A DNA stretch of 64,000 bases, taken from NCBI RefSeq assembly GCF_009828925.2, contig NZ_WUTY02000001.1, forward strand, positions 2,200,492-2,264,491, in the 5' to 3' direction. Made by a program: the position numbers and the translations under genes. The notes beneath the pieces were generated by a model that worked only from the letters and a program-made list of their open reading frames with translations, ran no database searches and was not told where the DNA came from. Positions 16,267 to 25,512 of the stretch are shown in pieces. This DNA comes from Methylicorpusculum oleiharenae. Its GTDB lineage: Bacteria; Pseudomonadota; Gammaproteobacteria; Methylococcales; Methylomonadaceae. Each line of letters opens with the position of its first letter. Within the stretch, counting starts at the first letter, position 1.

Positions 16267-17445
16267 ATGGCAACACCAGACAAAAGCACCTTGCAGCAAA
16301 TACCCGTCGGCATATGGGTACTCGGCTTCGTCAGTATGCTGATGGATATTTCCTCGGAGATGATTCATAGCCTGCTGCCGTTGTTCATGGTCACGACGCT
16401 CGGGGCCAGTGCCTTCGCCGTTGGCTTGGTAGAAGGACTGGCAGAATCCACGGCGTTGATCGTCAAAATATTTTCGGGTGCCTTCAGCGATTATTTAGGC
16501 AAGCGTAAAGGGTTGGCCGTATTCGGTTACGCGATGGGCGCGCTCACCAAGCCACTTTTTGCCGTGGCATCCACGACCGGCATGGTGCTGACCGCACGCC
16601 TGCTGGATCGGGTCGGCAAAGGTATACGCGGAGCACCGCGTGACGCATTGGTCGCTGACATTGCGCCATCAAATCTGCGTGGTGCCTCGTTTGGACTGCG
16701 TCAGTCACTTGATACCGTGGGCGCATTTCTGGGTCCTTTGTTGGCGGTCGGCCTGATGCTGCTTTGGACCAATGACTTCCGCGCGGTGTTCTGGGTGGCG
16801 GTGATTCCTGGCTTGATGGCCGTTGCGCTGTTGTTCTTCGGGGTACGCGAACCGGAACAACGTCAGGCGACAAAGCGCACCTATCCGATCCGGTGTGAGA
16901 ATTTGAAGCGATTGGGCGGTCCGTATTGGTGGGTGGTGAGTATCGGTGCAGTCTTCACATTGGCACGATTCAGTGAGGCATTCCTGGTTTTGCGAGCGCA
17001 GCAGGGCGGCGTCCCGGTTGCTCTGGTGCCGCTGGTGATGGTGGCGATGAACTTAGTCTATGCGCTGTCGGCGTATCCATTCGGCAAGCTCTCCGACCGT
17101 ATGAATCACAGAACCCTCCTGGCTCTCGGTTTAATCGTCCTGATTGCGGCCGACCTGGTATTGGCAACTAACGATCATTGGAGTGTGGTGCTGGCCGGTG
17201 TCGCCCTCTGGGGAATTCACATGGGCATCACTCAGGGCTTGCTGGCAACGATGGTTGCCGATACCGCACCCGCCGACTTGCGCGGCACTGCGTATGGATT
17301 TTTCAACCTGGTCAGCGGTTTGGCGATGCTACTTGCAAGCGTCCTGGCTGGGCTGTTGTGGGACCGACTCGGGGCATCGTTCACATTTTATGCAGGAGCG
17401 GCATTTTGCATCATTTCGCTACTGGGCTTGGTTTGGCACCGTTAA
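16267..17445 (+). CDS. Major facilitator superfamily transporter
   Basis: A 392-residue inner-membrane protein with 12 predicted membrane segments. The cytoplasmic loop 2-3 carries the MFS signature (SDYLGKRKG at about 78-86) and segment 4 region has DRVGKGIRGAPRDAL. That second motif occurs in a subgroup of MFS permeases of unknown substrate, so I leave the substrate open. It is an isolated gene in a GC-rich accessory patch, between an orphan antitoxin and a dead transposase, which suggests horizontal arrival. Confidence 0.85.
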   Translation: MATPDKSTLQQIPVGIWVLGFVSMLMDISSEMIHSLLPLFMVTTLGASAFAVGLVEGLAESTALIVKIFSGAFSDYLGKRKGLAVFGYAMGALTKPLFAVASTTGMVLTARLLDRVGKGIRGAPRDALVADIAPSNLRGASFGLRQSLDTVGAFLGPLLAVGLMLLWTNDFRAVFWVAVIPGLMAVALLFFGVREPEQRQATKRTYPIRCENLKRLGGPYWWVVSIGAVFTLARFSEAFLVLRAQQGGVPVALVPLVMVAMNLVYALSAYPFGKLSDRMNHRTLLALGLIVLIAADLVLATNDHWSVVLAGVALWGIHMGITQGLLATMVADTAPADLRGTAYGFFNLVSGLAMLLASVLAGLLWDRLGASFTFYAGAAFCIISLLGLVWHR

Positions 17446-17500
17446 TCTTGCCGCACGCAAATAACAAACATTTATTGATTGACAGGTTGATGAATTACGA

Positions 17501-17870
17501 TGCGCCTTTCGATATGTCAAACAACTCAAGCCATTTCATCTTAATGTCATTGTCATCATGCCGGATCATTTGCATTCGACTGGATGGATGCCGGAGGTAG
17601 AGCTAAGCAGGGAGCGGTTGCCGAGTATTTGGACATAACCGCCTAAAGCGGTAATTTCTCCATTCGATGGAATATGTTGAAAAGGAATATTTTCAAAGCC
17701 GCAAACTAGGTATTTGGCAACGCCGATTATGGACGCATTTAATTGAAGACCTAGACGATTACAACTGCCATGTTGATTATATTCATTTGACCCGGTAAAA
17801 AGGCCATGTGAAAAATGTAATTGATTGGCATTATTCAAGCTTACCCCGTTATATGAAACAGGGTATTTAT
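17501..17870 (+). pseudogene. Decayed REP-associated tyrosine transposase (RAYT, Y1 family)
   Basis: No frame is open, but conceptual pieces line up with the intact RAYT at 41734-42273. The frame starting at 17501 encodes PFHLNVIVIMPDHLH, containing the HxH (HUH) motif. A shifted frame from about 17660 gives LGIWQRRLW, CHVDYIHL, an in-frame TAA, then KGHVKNVIDWHYSS and RYMKQGIY. These correspond to VWQPRFWEH, CDYIHWNPVKHGLV and RDWPYSSFHRFV of the intact protein. Frameshifts and a stop show it is dead. Confidence 0.7.
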
Positions 17871-18000
17871 GAAAAAATTAGGGAAATACAAGAGATAAAA
17901 AGGTATTGGGTAACTCGACAGATGCGCCTACTAGCGTCGGCACATCCTATTGGTTCACCTTATCGAGTTGCTTATTATTTAGTCCGACCCCCGAAGTTAT

Positions 18001-18660
18001 TTATTCAGTAGATGGTGAATAGGGTAAGGCAGACTTATGTACTATGATCCTTAGCTTTCCGTCTTTTCCTTTTTTGAAAACCCAGGTTTTATCTACCATG
18101 ACTTCTTTACCGGTTTTGTCGGTAACCCACACATTTCCCATTGTTATAGCTACCGAACCGTATATTTGTATACCTTCATTATTATTACCGGCATTATCGT
18201 ATCGCGCCTTAATCCATGGCTTAAGGGCAAAACCTTTATCATTTGGATAATCAGGATCGCCGCCAACAAAATAGGCCAATGCGCCTTTTTTATCATTTCT
18301 AAAGGTTTGGTCACCAAAAGCTAAAGTAGGCTTAAAAAACACCTTTCCGTAGTCATAGTTGTAAGCTTCTGACAGCACTTTTTCAGCATAAGCCTTGTAA
18401 TCGCCACCTTCTTCCTTTAATTGGCCTATTTTCACCAAAGCATCACACCATGCTTGTTGTGCAGCATTAACTTCATCGTAAGTAATAACAGAATTTGCCC
18501 CTTCTTCGACATAGACTAAACCTAAGTCGTCAATGATTTGTTGTACTGCATTGCTTGTTTTTGAACCCTCTGTTTGAAGTTCTTCTTTTTTTGGAATGGC
18601 ACAGGAAGCCAATATAATTATTGTCCCCAGTAAAAATAAAATCTTTTTAGATATGTTCAT
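18001..18660 (-). CDS. Predicted lipoprotein of unknown function
   Basis: A 219-residue protein with a signal peptide and lipobox LASC, the lipidated cysteine being C20. The mature part has a helical region (about 30-100) and a later beta-rich region including FKPTLAFGDQTFR, a YFVGGDPDYPNDKGF loop, and IQIYGSVAITMGNVWVTD. The last pattern resembles SnoaL/NTF2-like proteins (a cone-shaped fold often used for small ligands), but no catalytic residues can be assigned. It is alone on its strand, with 190 bases of AT-rich DNA upstream. Confidence 0.55.
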   Translation of the reverse strand: MNISKKILFLLGTIIILASCAIPKKEELQTEGSKTSNAVQQIIDDLGLVYVEEGANSVITYDEVNAAQQAWCDALVKIGQLKEEGGDYKAYAEKVLSEAYNYDYGKVFFKPTLAFGDQTFRNDKKGALAYFVGGDPDYPNDKGFALKPWIKARYDNAGNNNEGIQIYGSVAITMGNVWVTDKTGKEVMVDKTWVFKKGKDGKLRIIVHKSALPYSPSTE

Positions 18661-18855
18661 ATGATTTCACCTCTCCATTTAAGATGTATTAAGGTTTTCC
18701 GACTTCTTAACGATTTGAATCCCAGGTTTGTTTTTAATGCATAGCAATCTATCAATAATTTTTACAATTTTAAATTAACCAGCATGTTCTATGAACATTG
18801 GGAGGTCACCCCTTGGTATTTTACATAAACACATCGTAAATAATGCCGACAGCTC

Positions 18856-20454
18856 CTAGACCCTGAGTGTGCGCCGGACAGACAATGGATGCTTGGCAAC
18901 GGCATGGTGTTGTTGTAAGCCGACTATTTCGCAGATACCGCCTGCTCTGCGATACTCGGCGCGAAAGTGGTAGATGAATTCCAATACCGTGCTGTCGATC
19001 AAATTGGCTTCACTCAGGTCGAAAATTACCTGCCGGCCTTTGGGTAACGTACCGGTCATGCTTTTTAGCGCAATAAAGTTGGAAAATACGGCAGCACCGT
19101 GGACCAGGACATGAAAATTGCCGGGTTCTTGTTCCTCAATACGGTAAGCGGCCTGGAATATCTGAGCAAGCTTAAGACCTCGTAACCCATGCAGTGCCAG
19201 TTCACTGACAATACCGATCAATACTCCCAGCAATAGATCAGTCAGTAAAATACTGATCAGGGTGATGATAAACACCAGGAAATGACCAAAACCAATGCTT
19301 AAGGTTTTGGCAAACTCCATGGGTGAGGCGAGTCTGAAACCTGTATAAACCAACAATGCCGCCAGGGAAGCCAGCGGAATCTGTTGGATCAAATCGGAAC
19401 CCAAGCTGATAAACAGCAGCAGAAATACACTATGATAAAAGTTCGCCCAGCCGCTTTGAGCGCCATAACTGATGTTTGACGAGCTACGGACAATTTCCGC
19501 AATCATCGGCAAACCGCCGACTAGGCCACAGAGCGTATTGCCCATGCCAATGGCCATCAAGTCACGGTTCAAATCGGAACAACGATGCTGGGGGTCTAAC
19601 TTGTCTACCGCCGCAGCACTCAGCAATGTTTCCAAACTGCCGATCAGGGTGATGTTAAAGACGCAGAACCAAAATTTAACCGTGCCAATCAGCGCAAAAT
19701 CGGGAAAATACAGCGCATCCATTGGATTGTTTGGAAGATTCAATAAAAAATCAGGTCCGATTAAAAACTCACTCTGCGCCAAAAACTGAGTCACTGCAAA
19801 GTGATAACGGTGTACCTGATCTAAATCGAAGTGATACGTCAACAGCAAACCGGAGCACAAAACCCAGAGCGGCGCCGGTAACGTTCGGCTGAATCTAAAT
19901 GGAAGACGGGGCCAAAAGATCATAACGGCCAACCCGGTTAAGCCAATCATGGCAATAGGGACATTCAGATGGGATATGGCCTTCGGTATAGCTATTGCTT
20001 GTTGCAGAATAGAACCCGTTTCCGCTGGAACTCCCAGCAACACATAGCTTTGTTTAATCAGAATGATAATGCCGATGGCCGCCAGCATCCCGTGTACCAC
20101 CGATGAAGGAAAAAAGGCACTGAGTTTGCCGGCACGCAATGCGCCCAGGGCAATCTGGATCAAGCCCGATAACACAATGGCAGCCAGTGTATAGGCAACA
20201 CCGGCGGTAGTATTGCCTTCCCCCAAGGTAAGCACGGAATCCAATACCACCACGATTAAACCGGCCGCAGGACCGTTAATCGTGAGTTGGGTGCCACCTA
20301 TACGTGACACCAAGAGTCCACCAATAATTGCGGTAATCAGGCCGCTCATAGGAGGAAATCCCGAGGCCATGGCGATACCCAGGCACAAAGGCAAAGCAAT
20401 GAGAGAGACAAAAAAACCTGCACGAAGATCTGTATAGACAAGTGTTTTAGGCAT
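18856..20454 (-). CDS. SulP family inorganic anion transporter with C-terminal STAS domain
   Basis: A 532-residue inner-membrane protein from the ATG at 20454; a TTG upstream start is unlikely. The first 400 residues form the SulP core, with ALPLCLGIAMASG in helix 1, the GPAAG motif of helix 3 (INGPAAGL) and IPLASLAALLVYTG. The C-terminal STAS domain (about 435-520) includes the regulatory loop DLSEANLIDSTVLE. SulP proteins move sulfate, bicarbonate, chloride or dicarboxylates; substrate is not readable here. Divergent transcription with a LysR gene suggests that LysR protein controls it. Confidence 0.9.
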   Translation of the reverse strand: MPKTLVYTDLRAGFFVSLIALPLCLGIAMASGFPPMSGLITAIIGGLLVSRIGGTQLTINGPAAGLIVVVLDSVLTLGEGNTTAGVAYTLAAIVLSGLIQIALGALRAGKLSAFFPSSVVHGMLAAIGIIILIKQSYVLLGVPAETGSILQQAIAIPKAISHLNVPIAMIGLTGLAVMIFWPRLPFRFSRTLPAPLWVLCSGLLLTYHFDLDQVHRYHFAVTQFLAQSEFLIGPDFLLNLPNNPMDALYFPDFALIGTVKFWFCVFNITLIGSLETLLSAAAVDKLDPQHRCSDLNRDLMAIGMGNTLCGLVGGLPMIAEIVRSSSNISYGAQSGWANFYHSVFLLLFISLGSDLIQQIPLASLAALLVYTGFRLASPMEFAKTLSIGFGHFLVFIITLISILLTDLLLGVLIGIVSELALHGLRGLKLAQIFQAAYRIEEQEPGNFHVLVHGAAVFSNFIALKSMTGTLPKGRQVIFDLSEANLIDSTVLEFIYHFRAEYRRAGGICEIVGLQQHHAVAKHPLSVRRTLRV

Positions 20455-20602
20455 GGGCGTTATACAAAATAATAAAGTTGGAAGATTGCCCAATAGACTA
20501 TCTGTACGCTGTGCTTTAATCTAATAGATATTTTCTGCAATATCGTTATATTTTATATATCAATTGCCGTAATTCTGTAACCCGCTGAGTACTTTAACGA
20601 TC

Positions 20603-21508
20603 ATGGCCACCTTAAACTATCACCACCTGCGTTACTTCTGGGTTATTGCCAATGAAAATAACTTGACTCGGGCCGCAGAAAAACTGCATATCTCGCAGTC
20701 CGCGCTGAGTATTCAATTGCGTAAACTCGAAGAAAGCTTCGGGCAAAATTTATTTGAACGCGAAGGGCGACAGTTGATATTGACCGAAGCCGGTCATATT
20801 GCTTTGGACTATGCGCAAGCCATTTTCCGCGCCGGTGATGAACTTTCGAGTGTCATGCAACGCCGGGGAGCGGGTAGCCGGTGTTTATTACGTATCGGCG
20901 CAGTATCCACCCTGTCACGCAACTTTCAGTTGGATTTAATTAAACCGTTGCTGGTTATGGAAGATATTGAGTTGGTGCTGCATTCCGGCAGTCTTAAAAC
21001 CTTGATGCAGCAAATGCAGGAACACACTTTGGATTTGATCTTGTCCAATCGTCCGGCACCCGATGCCCTGGACCGAAATTGGCAATGTCATTTGTTGGAT
21101 GAACAGATAGCCAGCTTGGTCTGCCAAGCAAGGACGGCACCTGCCGCCTTGCATTTTCCTGACGATTTGCACCATGCCGAATTATTGGTACCCAGCATGG
21201 AAAGCGAAATTCGGACCGCTTTCGATTTTTTGCTTAATCAAGCCGGCGTTCGGCCCAAAATTATTGCCGAAGTGGACGACATGGCCATGTTAAGACTGTT
21301 GGCGCGTGAATCCGGAACACTGACACTGGTGCCGCCCGTGGTGGTGCGTGACGAATTGCTGAGCGGACATTTAGTCGAATGCGTGCAGATCGCAGAGGTC
21401 AAGGAACGCTTTTATGCAATCACCCCGGAACGTCACTTTCCCAATCCGTTATTAAAAACCCTCTTTCATAATTTTAAGCCCTCCAGTCAAGGGGAGACAG
21501 TGCCGTAG
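20603..21508 (+). CDS. LysR family transcriptional regulator (NhaR-like), divergent from SulP
   Basis: A 301-residue regulator. The N-terminal winged helix-turn-helix (about 3-62) contains LTRAAEKLHISQSALSIQLRKLEE and the Y-H-HLRYFW opening found in NhaR-type members. The remainder is the periplasmic-binding-protein-like effector domain. NhaR controls sodium/proton antiport in enterobacteria, but here the divergent gene is a SulP transporter, so an anion response is more likely. The intergenic space of about 148 bases probably holds its operator. Confidence 0.85.
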   Translation: MATLNYHHLRYFWVIANENNLTRAAEKLHISQSALSIQLRKLEESFGQNLFEREGRQLILTEAGHIALDYAQAIFRAGDELSSVMQRRGAGSRCLLRIGAVSTLSRNFQLDLIKPLLVMEDIELVLHSGSLKTLMQQMQEHTLDLILSNRPAPDALDRNWQCHLLDEQIASLVCQARTAPAALHFPDDLHHAELLVPSMESEIRTAFDFLLNQAGVRPKIIAEVDDMAMLRLLARESGTLTLVPPVVVRDELLSGHLVECVQIAEVKERFYAITPERHFPNPLLKTLFHNFKPSSQGETVP

Positions 21509-21555
21509 GTTCGCCGTTCCTGCCCCCCTTTTTCTGCAGGTTTACACCCTGAGCA

Positions 21556-21939
21556 TTAAACAAAAATCATGACTGTTTTACCAATGGCTATAGACAGCAA
21601 GATGAATAGCAGGAAATGACTTATTTTCTGCAATCGGTTTTTGGCTAACCAGGATTGACGAGTGGTGTTAAAAAAAGCGAATAAAGCCTGATGAATTACA
21701 AGAAACAAATAACCCGATATAACAATTGCTATCAGCAAATAGATCCAAGCCGCTATGATCCGAGCTTCGCGAAGCTCTATGTCAAAAGTCGATTGCAGAA
21801 ACGGTTCTAAAAAGAACCCTAAGATATTGATTTTTAACTGTATAATGATTTTAATTAAGGGCAGGGTCAAATCATAAAATGCCACTGCCAGTAAGACCAA
21901 CACCGTTAACAACACCTTATAAGCAATTTTTTTTGTCAT
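21556..21939 (-). CDS. Small membrane protein of unknown function
   Basis: The preferred start at 21939 gives 127 residues with three hydrophobic segments (about 9-28, 60-85 and 108-126) and a basic N-terminus. An AAAGGT ribosome binding site precedes it. A longer frame begins at 22020 but adds a hydrophilic tail with no support. I do not recognise the family. It lies convergent with the LysR gene. Confidence 0.45.
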   Translation of the reverse strand: MTKKIAYKVLLTVLVLLAVAFYDLTLPLIKIIIQLKINILGFFLEPFLQSTFDIELREARIIAAWIYLLIAIVISGYLFLVIHQALFAFFNTTRQSWLAKNRLQKISHFLLFILLSIAIGKTVMIFV

Positions 21940-22160
21940 TACCAATACCTTTGAATTTGATAATTTAGGTTGGTTTCTGTCAGGACTGCCTTTAGTCAAG
22001 TTTGTCGTTTTTTGCATCATTAAGACACGATTGTACTGTTATTTACAATCAAGATACCCCGACAATCCGTGCGGGCGACTCCCACTATTAACGCAAACAG
22101 TGCCTAAATATTATGCACCGCCGCGGGGTTCTTACAAGAGGCGAAAATTTACACGCGTGA

Positions 22161-22295
22161 ATGGGGCTGATCGTAGGTTGTGGTTGGCGATAGCCAACCC
22201 AACACCCCAATCCTGAAAATAGAGGTTTAGAGGATGGGTTTCCAACACAGTTTCCGCCAATCTTCGACGCTGGACAATTTCAACGCAGCCAGCGT
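22161..22295. repeat. Dispersed repeat overlapping the 3' end of hoxW
   Basis: This is the intact-looking partner of 15262-15412. It runs from an intergenic palindrome (GTTGGCGATAGCCAAC at about 22182) through the hoxW stop codon (22227-22229) into about the last 22 codons of hoxW. Because the other copy is noncoding, this looks like repeat DNA that has become the gene's 3' end rather than a duplicated gene. Confidence 0.65.
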
Positions 22296-22790
22296 AAAAA
22301 CTTTTGCCGCCTGAAGATGCTGTTCGGCGGTTGAACTGATGCTCTCACCCAACTCAAACGATTCACCTTTTATGCTCAACAAAAAACACGGGGGCGGTAA
22401 CCGTTTTGTGATCGTCCGGTAAACCTGCATGATCGCTGCAGGAGACATAATATGGGAGGTATGAGTGTATTCAGTGCTTGCTTGTTGCTCGGAAAAACTG
22501 AATGGCGTTGTGCATTCGACGGCCGCATCTATGAATAAAACCCGGTCTCTGCCTGTGATATCCAGGACATGCTCAAGCTGCAGTTGAAAATCGGTGATCA
22601 GCTCTGTAGTGCTTTCGTCAATAACGGGTTCTATTAACTCCTGCAGCAGGGGGGCCAGCGCGTCATCGCCCCGGCTCAGGTTGCCGACGGCGATAAGCAG
22701 CGTCGGTTTGATATCAGGCTGCAGCAATGTGACCGCTTGAGCTTTTAACCAGACGATCGACGATTTTCCCTTCATTATCGACAAGTTCAA
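22227..22790 (-). CDS. hoxW: Hydrogenase maturation protease HoxW
   Basis: Up to 187 residues, belonging to the HybD/HycI/HoxW endopeptidase family that removes the C-terminal tail of the [NiFe] large subunit after nickel insertion. The family opening is LIAVGNLSRGDDALAPLL (near residue 31), with a nickel-contacting glutamate/aspartate pattern and a later DAAVEC. The 5' end overlaps hoxH, and the exact start is uncertain; the frame could begin 15 or more codons later. The last 22 or so residues lie in a dispersed repeat. It is the final gene of the hox operon. Confidence 0.85.
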   Translation of the reverse strand: MNLSIMKGKSSIVWLKAQAVTLLQPDIKPTLLIAVGNLSRGDDALAPLLQELIEPVIDESTTELITDFQLQLEHVLDITGRDRVLFIDAAVECTTPFSFSEQQASTEYTHTSHIMSPAAIMQVYRTITKRLPPPCFLLSIKGESFELGESISSTAEQHLQAAKVFTLAALKLSSVEDWRKLCWKPIL

Positions 22791-24207
22791 CGGCTAAAGG
22801 CATTTTGCCCATGGCATGGGTGGCGCATGATAAACAAGGGTCATAAGCTCGAATCGCGACTTCCAGATTATTCAATAAAGCCTCGTTAAGCTCCCGGCCA
22901 TTCAGATAGGTGGCGGCAACCTGCCGGACTGATTCGTTCATCGCCGTATTATTGCTGGTCGTCGATACGATCAGGTTGGCGCGAGTGACGATATCGTTTT
23001 CATCGATTTGGTAGTGATGAAATAACGTGCCGCGCGGGGCTTCAATAACGCCTACGCCTTCAAAACGTTTTTCGCCTTGCGTGACCAGGACGGTAGACAA
23101 TGTTACCGGGTCATTAAGCAATTGTTTGATGCTTTCGGCACAGTGCAAGGCCTCAATCATTCTTGCCCAATGGAAAGCCAGTGTACTGTGTACTTGCGGG
23201 CTTTCAAAATGCTGTTTGAAATCAATGCGGGCGGCTTCGGCCAGAGGCGTGCCGATAAAGTCGCAGTTGTTCACTCTGGCCAGCGGGCCGACCCGGTACC
23301 AGCCGTTTTCTTTGCCTAAGGACAGGAGATAAGGAAATTTCATATACGTCCACGATTTAACCTGTTCGTGAATGTAGTCGTTGTACTTGCAATAATCGAC
23401 ATGGTCGAAAATAACCGCACCATTCGTATCTTTGGCTCTGAGTCCGCCGTGATAAAGCTCAAGAGCACCGTCAGTCTGTATCAGTCCCATGTAATGACTG
23501 GGTATACTGGCAAACTCATCGTAGAAAGACCGGTTGCTGCAATGCAACTGCTTAACCAGAGCGACTGCGCTTGAAGTCCAGGCGATGATCTGGTCGATGT
23601 CGGTTAATAAATAGTCACGATCGGTTGTGCTGAGCGGCTTATTCATTCCACCCGGGATGGCCGCAGTGCCGTGCACACGTTTTCCGGATACCACCCGTAT
23701 CACTTCCTGTCCGTATTTACGCAGTTTGACGCCTTGTAATGCGATGTCGGGATGCGCGCCTATCACGCCAATGATATTGCGTTTAGCGATATCGCTGTCG
23801 AAACCGAACAACAAATCAGGACTGGCCAGATGAAAAAAGTGCAGGGCATGAGATTGTAAAACCTGGCCGAAATGCAGCAGTTTGCGAAGGTGGGTTGCCG
23901 CGATCGGCAGGTTTTCCGGATCGACGCCCACCAGTTGATCAATGGCTTTGCCCGCCGCCAAGTGATGGCTGACCGGGCAAATGCCGCACAATCGTTGGAC
24001 CAGCACCGGGAGTTCCCAATAGGGGCGGCCTTGTATGAAGCGTTCGAAGCCCCGGAATTCGACGATATGAAGTCTGGCTTGTTTGACCTGATCATTTTCA
24101 TCCAGCAACAAAGTGACTTTGCCGTGGCCTTCTACCCGCGAAACCGGATCGATGACGACGCGTTTCAGTTTGTCAGGATTCTCAGCGGTTTCTAAATGTT
24201 CGTACAT
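22714..24207 (-). CDS. hoxH: NAD-reducing [NiFe] hydrogenase large subunit HoxH
   Basis: A 497-residue catalytic subunit. The proximal nickel motif RLCGICPVSHH gives C74 and C77. The distal motif DPCLSCATH gives C458, C461 and H464. A 33-residue C-terminal extension after H464 is the expected HoxW cleavage peptide, so the precursor is full length. This subunit pattern and hoxFUYHW order place it with soluble, bidirectional NAD-linked group 3d hydrogenases. It is the fourth gene of the operon, 54 bases after hoxY. Confidence 0.97.
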   Translation of the reverse strand: MYEHLETAENPDKLKRVVIDPVSRVEGHGKVTLLLDENDQVKQARLHIVEFRGFERFIQGRPYWELPVLVQRLCGICPVSHHLAAGKAIDQLVGVDPENLPIAATHLRKLLHFGQVLQSHALHFFHLASPDLLFGFDSDIAKRNIIGVIGAHPDIALQGVKLRKYGQEVIRVVSGKRVHGTAAIPGGMNKPLSTTDRDYLLTDIDQIIAWTSSAVALVKQLHCSNRSFYDEFASIPSHYMGLIQTDGALELYHGGLRAKDTNGAVIFDHVDYCKYNDYIHEQVKSWTYMKFPYLLSLGKENGWYRVGPLARVNNCDFIGTPLAEAARIDFKQHFESPQVHSTLAFHWARMIEALHCAESIKQLLNDPVTLSTVLVTQGEKRFEGVGVIEAPRGTLFHHYQIDENDIVTRANLIVSTTSNNTAMNESVRQVAATYLNGRELNEALLNNLEVAIRAYDPCLSCATHAMGKMPLAVELVDNEGKIVDRLVKSSSGHIAAA

Positions 24208-24261
24208 GACGGATCTCAGTGGTCTATTCGGTGAAGGAACACAGGGCGATTAACTGCTGCA

Positions 24262-24801
24262 TCAATCATAACGAAGCAGTTCATAAGTCAGCGAGGGTTC
24301 CTGTCCTGCTAATAAATCGGTTAAGAATTTCCAGAATACATCGGCTGAGGGCGGGCAGCCGGGTAAAAAATAATCAATTTTGACAATTTCATGGATTGGC
24401 CTGACTTTGTCCAGCAGTAAAGGCAGTTCCGGGTCATTGGGAATCTGGGGATTCTCAATACCAATACCCGTCATATAGGCTTCATTCAGGCAGTCTTCCA
24501 GCGGCACAAAATTGCGCATGGCCGGCAAGCCGCCATTAATCGCGCAAGCACCGACGGCAACCAGGATTTTGCAATGCTCTCTGAATTCACGCAAGACATG
24601 AACATTTTCAGAATTACAGACGCCGCCTTCTATCAGCCCAATGTCGCAGGGCCCGCAATGTTCTATATCGGTAAGCGGAGAGCGGTCAAATTCCACATGT
24701 TGAATCAGTTCCAAAAGGCGCTCATCGATATCCAGGAAGGACATATGGCAGCCAAAACAGCCTGCCAGCGAAGTGGTTGCGATACGGATTTTATCGGTCA
24801 T
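24262..24801 (-). CDS. hoxY: NAD-reducing hydrogenase small subunit HoxY
   Basis: A 179-residue protein carrying the proximal [4Fe-4S] cluster that passes electrons between HoxH and HoxU. Cysteine motifs are AGCFGCHMS near residue 14, HCGPCD, GACAINGG and PGCPPS. It lacks the twin-arginine signal and C-terminal anchor of membrane uptake hydrogenases, fitting a cytoplasmic enzyme. The start overlaps the hoxU stop by four bases. Confidence 0.95.
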   Translation of the reverse strand: MTDKIRIATTSLAGCFGCHMSFLDIDERLLELIQHVEFDRSPLTDIEHCGPCDIGLIEGGVCNSENVHVLREFREHCKILVAVGACAINGGLPAMRNFVPLEDCLNEAYMTGIGIENPQIPNDPELPLLLDKVRPIHEIVKIDYFLPGCPPSADVFWKFLTDLLAGQEPSLTYELLRYD

Positions 24802-25511
24802 GGTGCGCTGCTATCCTGTTCCATACTGACTTCGGAGATGGAATGATGATCGTATTGTCTGTCTCCGATCGGCACCTGATACGCGGTGTGTTTGATCAGA
24901 ATGGCTCCGGTTGGGCAGATATGTGTGGCGCGGTCATTTACCGTCAATTCACTGTCGTGCAATTGGCCGGAATCTGAATTGATAATCAGACGTTTGTTGA
25001 TGCCGCGTCCGCTGATGGCAAATACGTCTTTGCCGTCCTCTTCCTGGCTGGCCCTTACGCACAAAGCGCAGAATATACAACGGTTGAAATCAATCAGTAT
25101 GTCCGGGTGCGAGGCATCTATTTCACGATGGGGAAATTGATGATTAAAGTGGTCGTCCGTCATTTTAAGATGATAGGCGACACCCTGAAGCTGGCAGTTA
25201 CCGGATTTTTCGCAGGAAGGGCAAAAATGATTGCCTTCTACAAATAGCATTTGCGTGATTCTTTGCCGGTCTGTGTTCTGTTCCTCTGATTCGCTGATAA
25301 CGGTTTGTCCCTCCATCGCTGGAAAAGTGCAGGCCGTACAAATTTTGCCGTTAACATTCACATTGCAGAGTTTACAGCTGCCATAGGGCGTGAAGTCCGG
25401 GTGATAACACAGATGCGGAATGTAGTGGCCTGCTGCAATCGCGGCTTCCATGATGGTTTGGCCGTCTTCGAACGGAATGGCGAGCCCATCCAGCATGAAC
25501 GTTTGGGTCAT
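24798..25511 (-). CDS. hoxU: NAD-reducing hydrogenase diaphorase small subunit HoxU
   Basis: A 237-residue iron-sulfur protein. The N-terminal [2Fe-2S] domain contains C-x10-C-x2-C and a later C (CYHP, GSCKLC, ACTFP). The His-Cys region with HFCPSCEKSGNC follows, then a ferredoxin-like segment with RCIFCALC and later Cys residues. It links the flavin site of HoxF to HoxY, like NuoG's N-terminal part. It is one base away from hoxF and overlaps hoxY. Confidence 0.95.
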   Translation of the reverse strand: MTQTFMLDGLAIPFEDGQTIMEAAIAAGHYIPHLCYHPDFTPYGSCKLCNVNVNGKICTACTFPAMEGQTVISESEEQNTDRQRITQMLFVEGNHFCPSCEKSGNCQLQGVAYHLKMTDDHFNHQFPHREIDASHPDILIDFNRCIFCALCVRASQEEDGKDVFAISGRGINKRLIINSDSGQLHDSELTVNDRATHICPTGAILIKHTAYQVPIGDRQYDHHSISEVSMEQDSSAP

Positions 25512-25512
25512 G

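Noticed and set aside
22031-22216. 61-codon ORF upstream of the hoxW repeat
   Set aside because: It is translated repeat DNA with no conserved pattern and no ribosome binding site.
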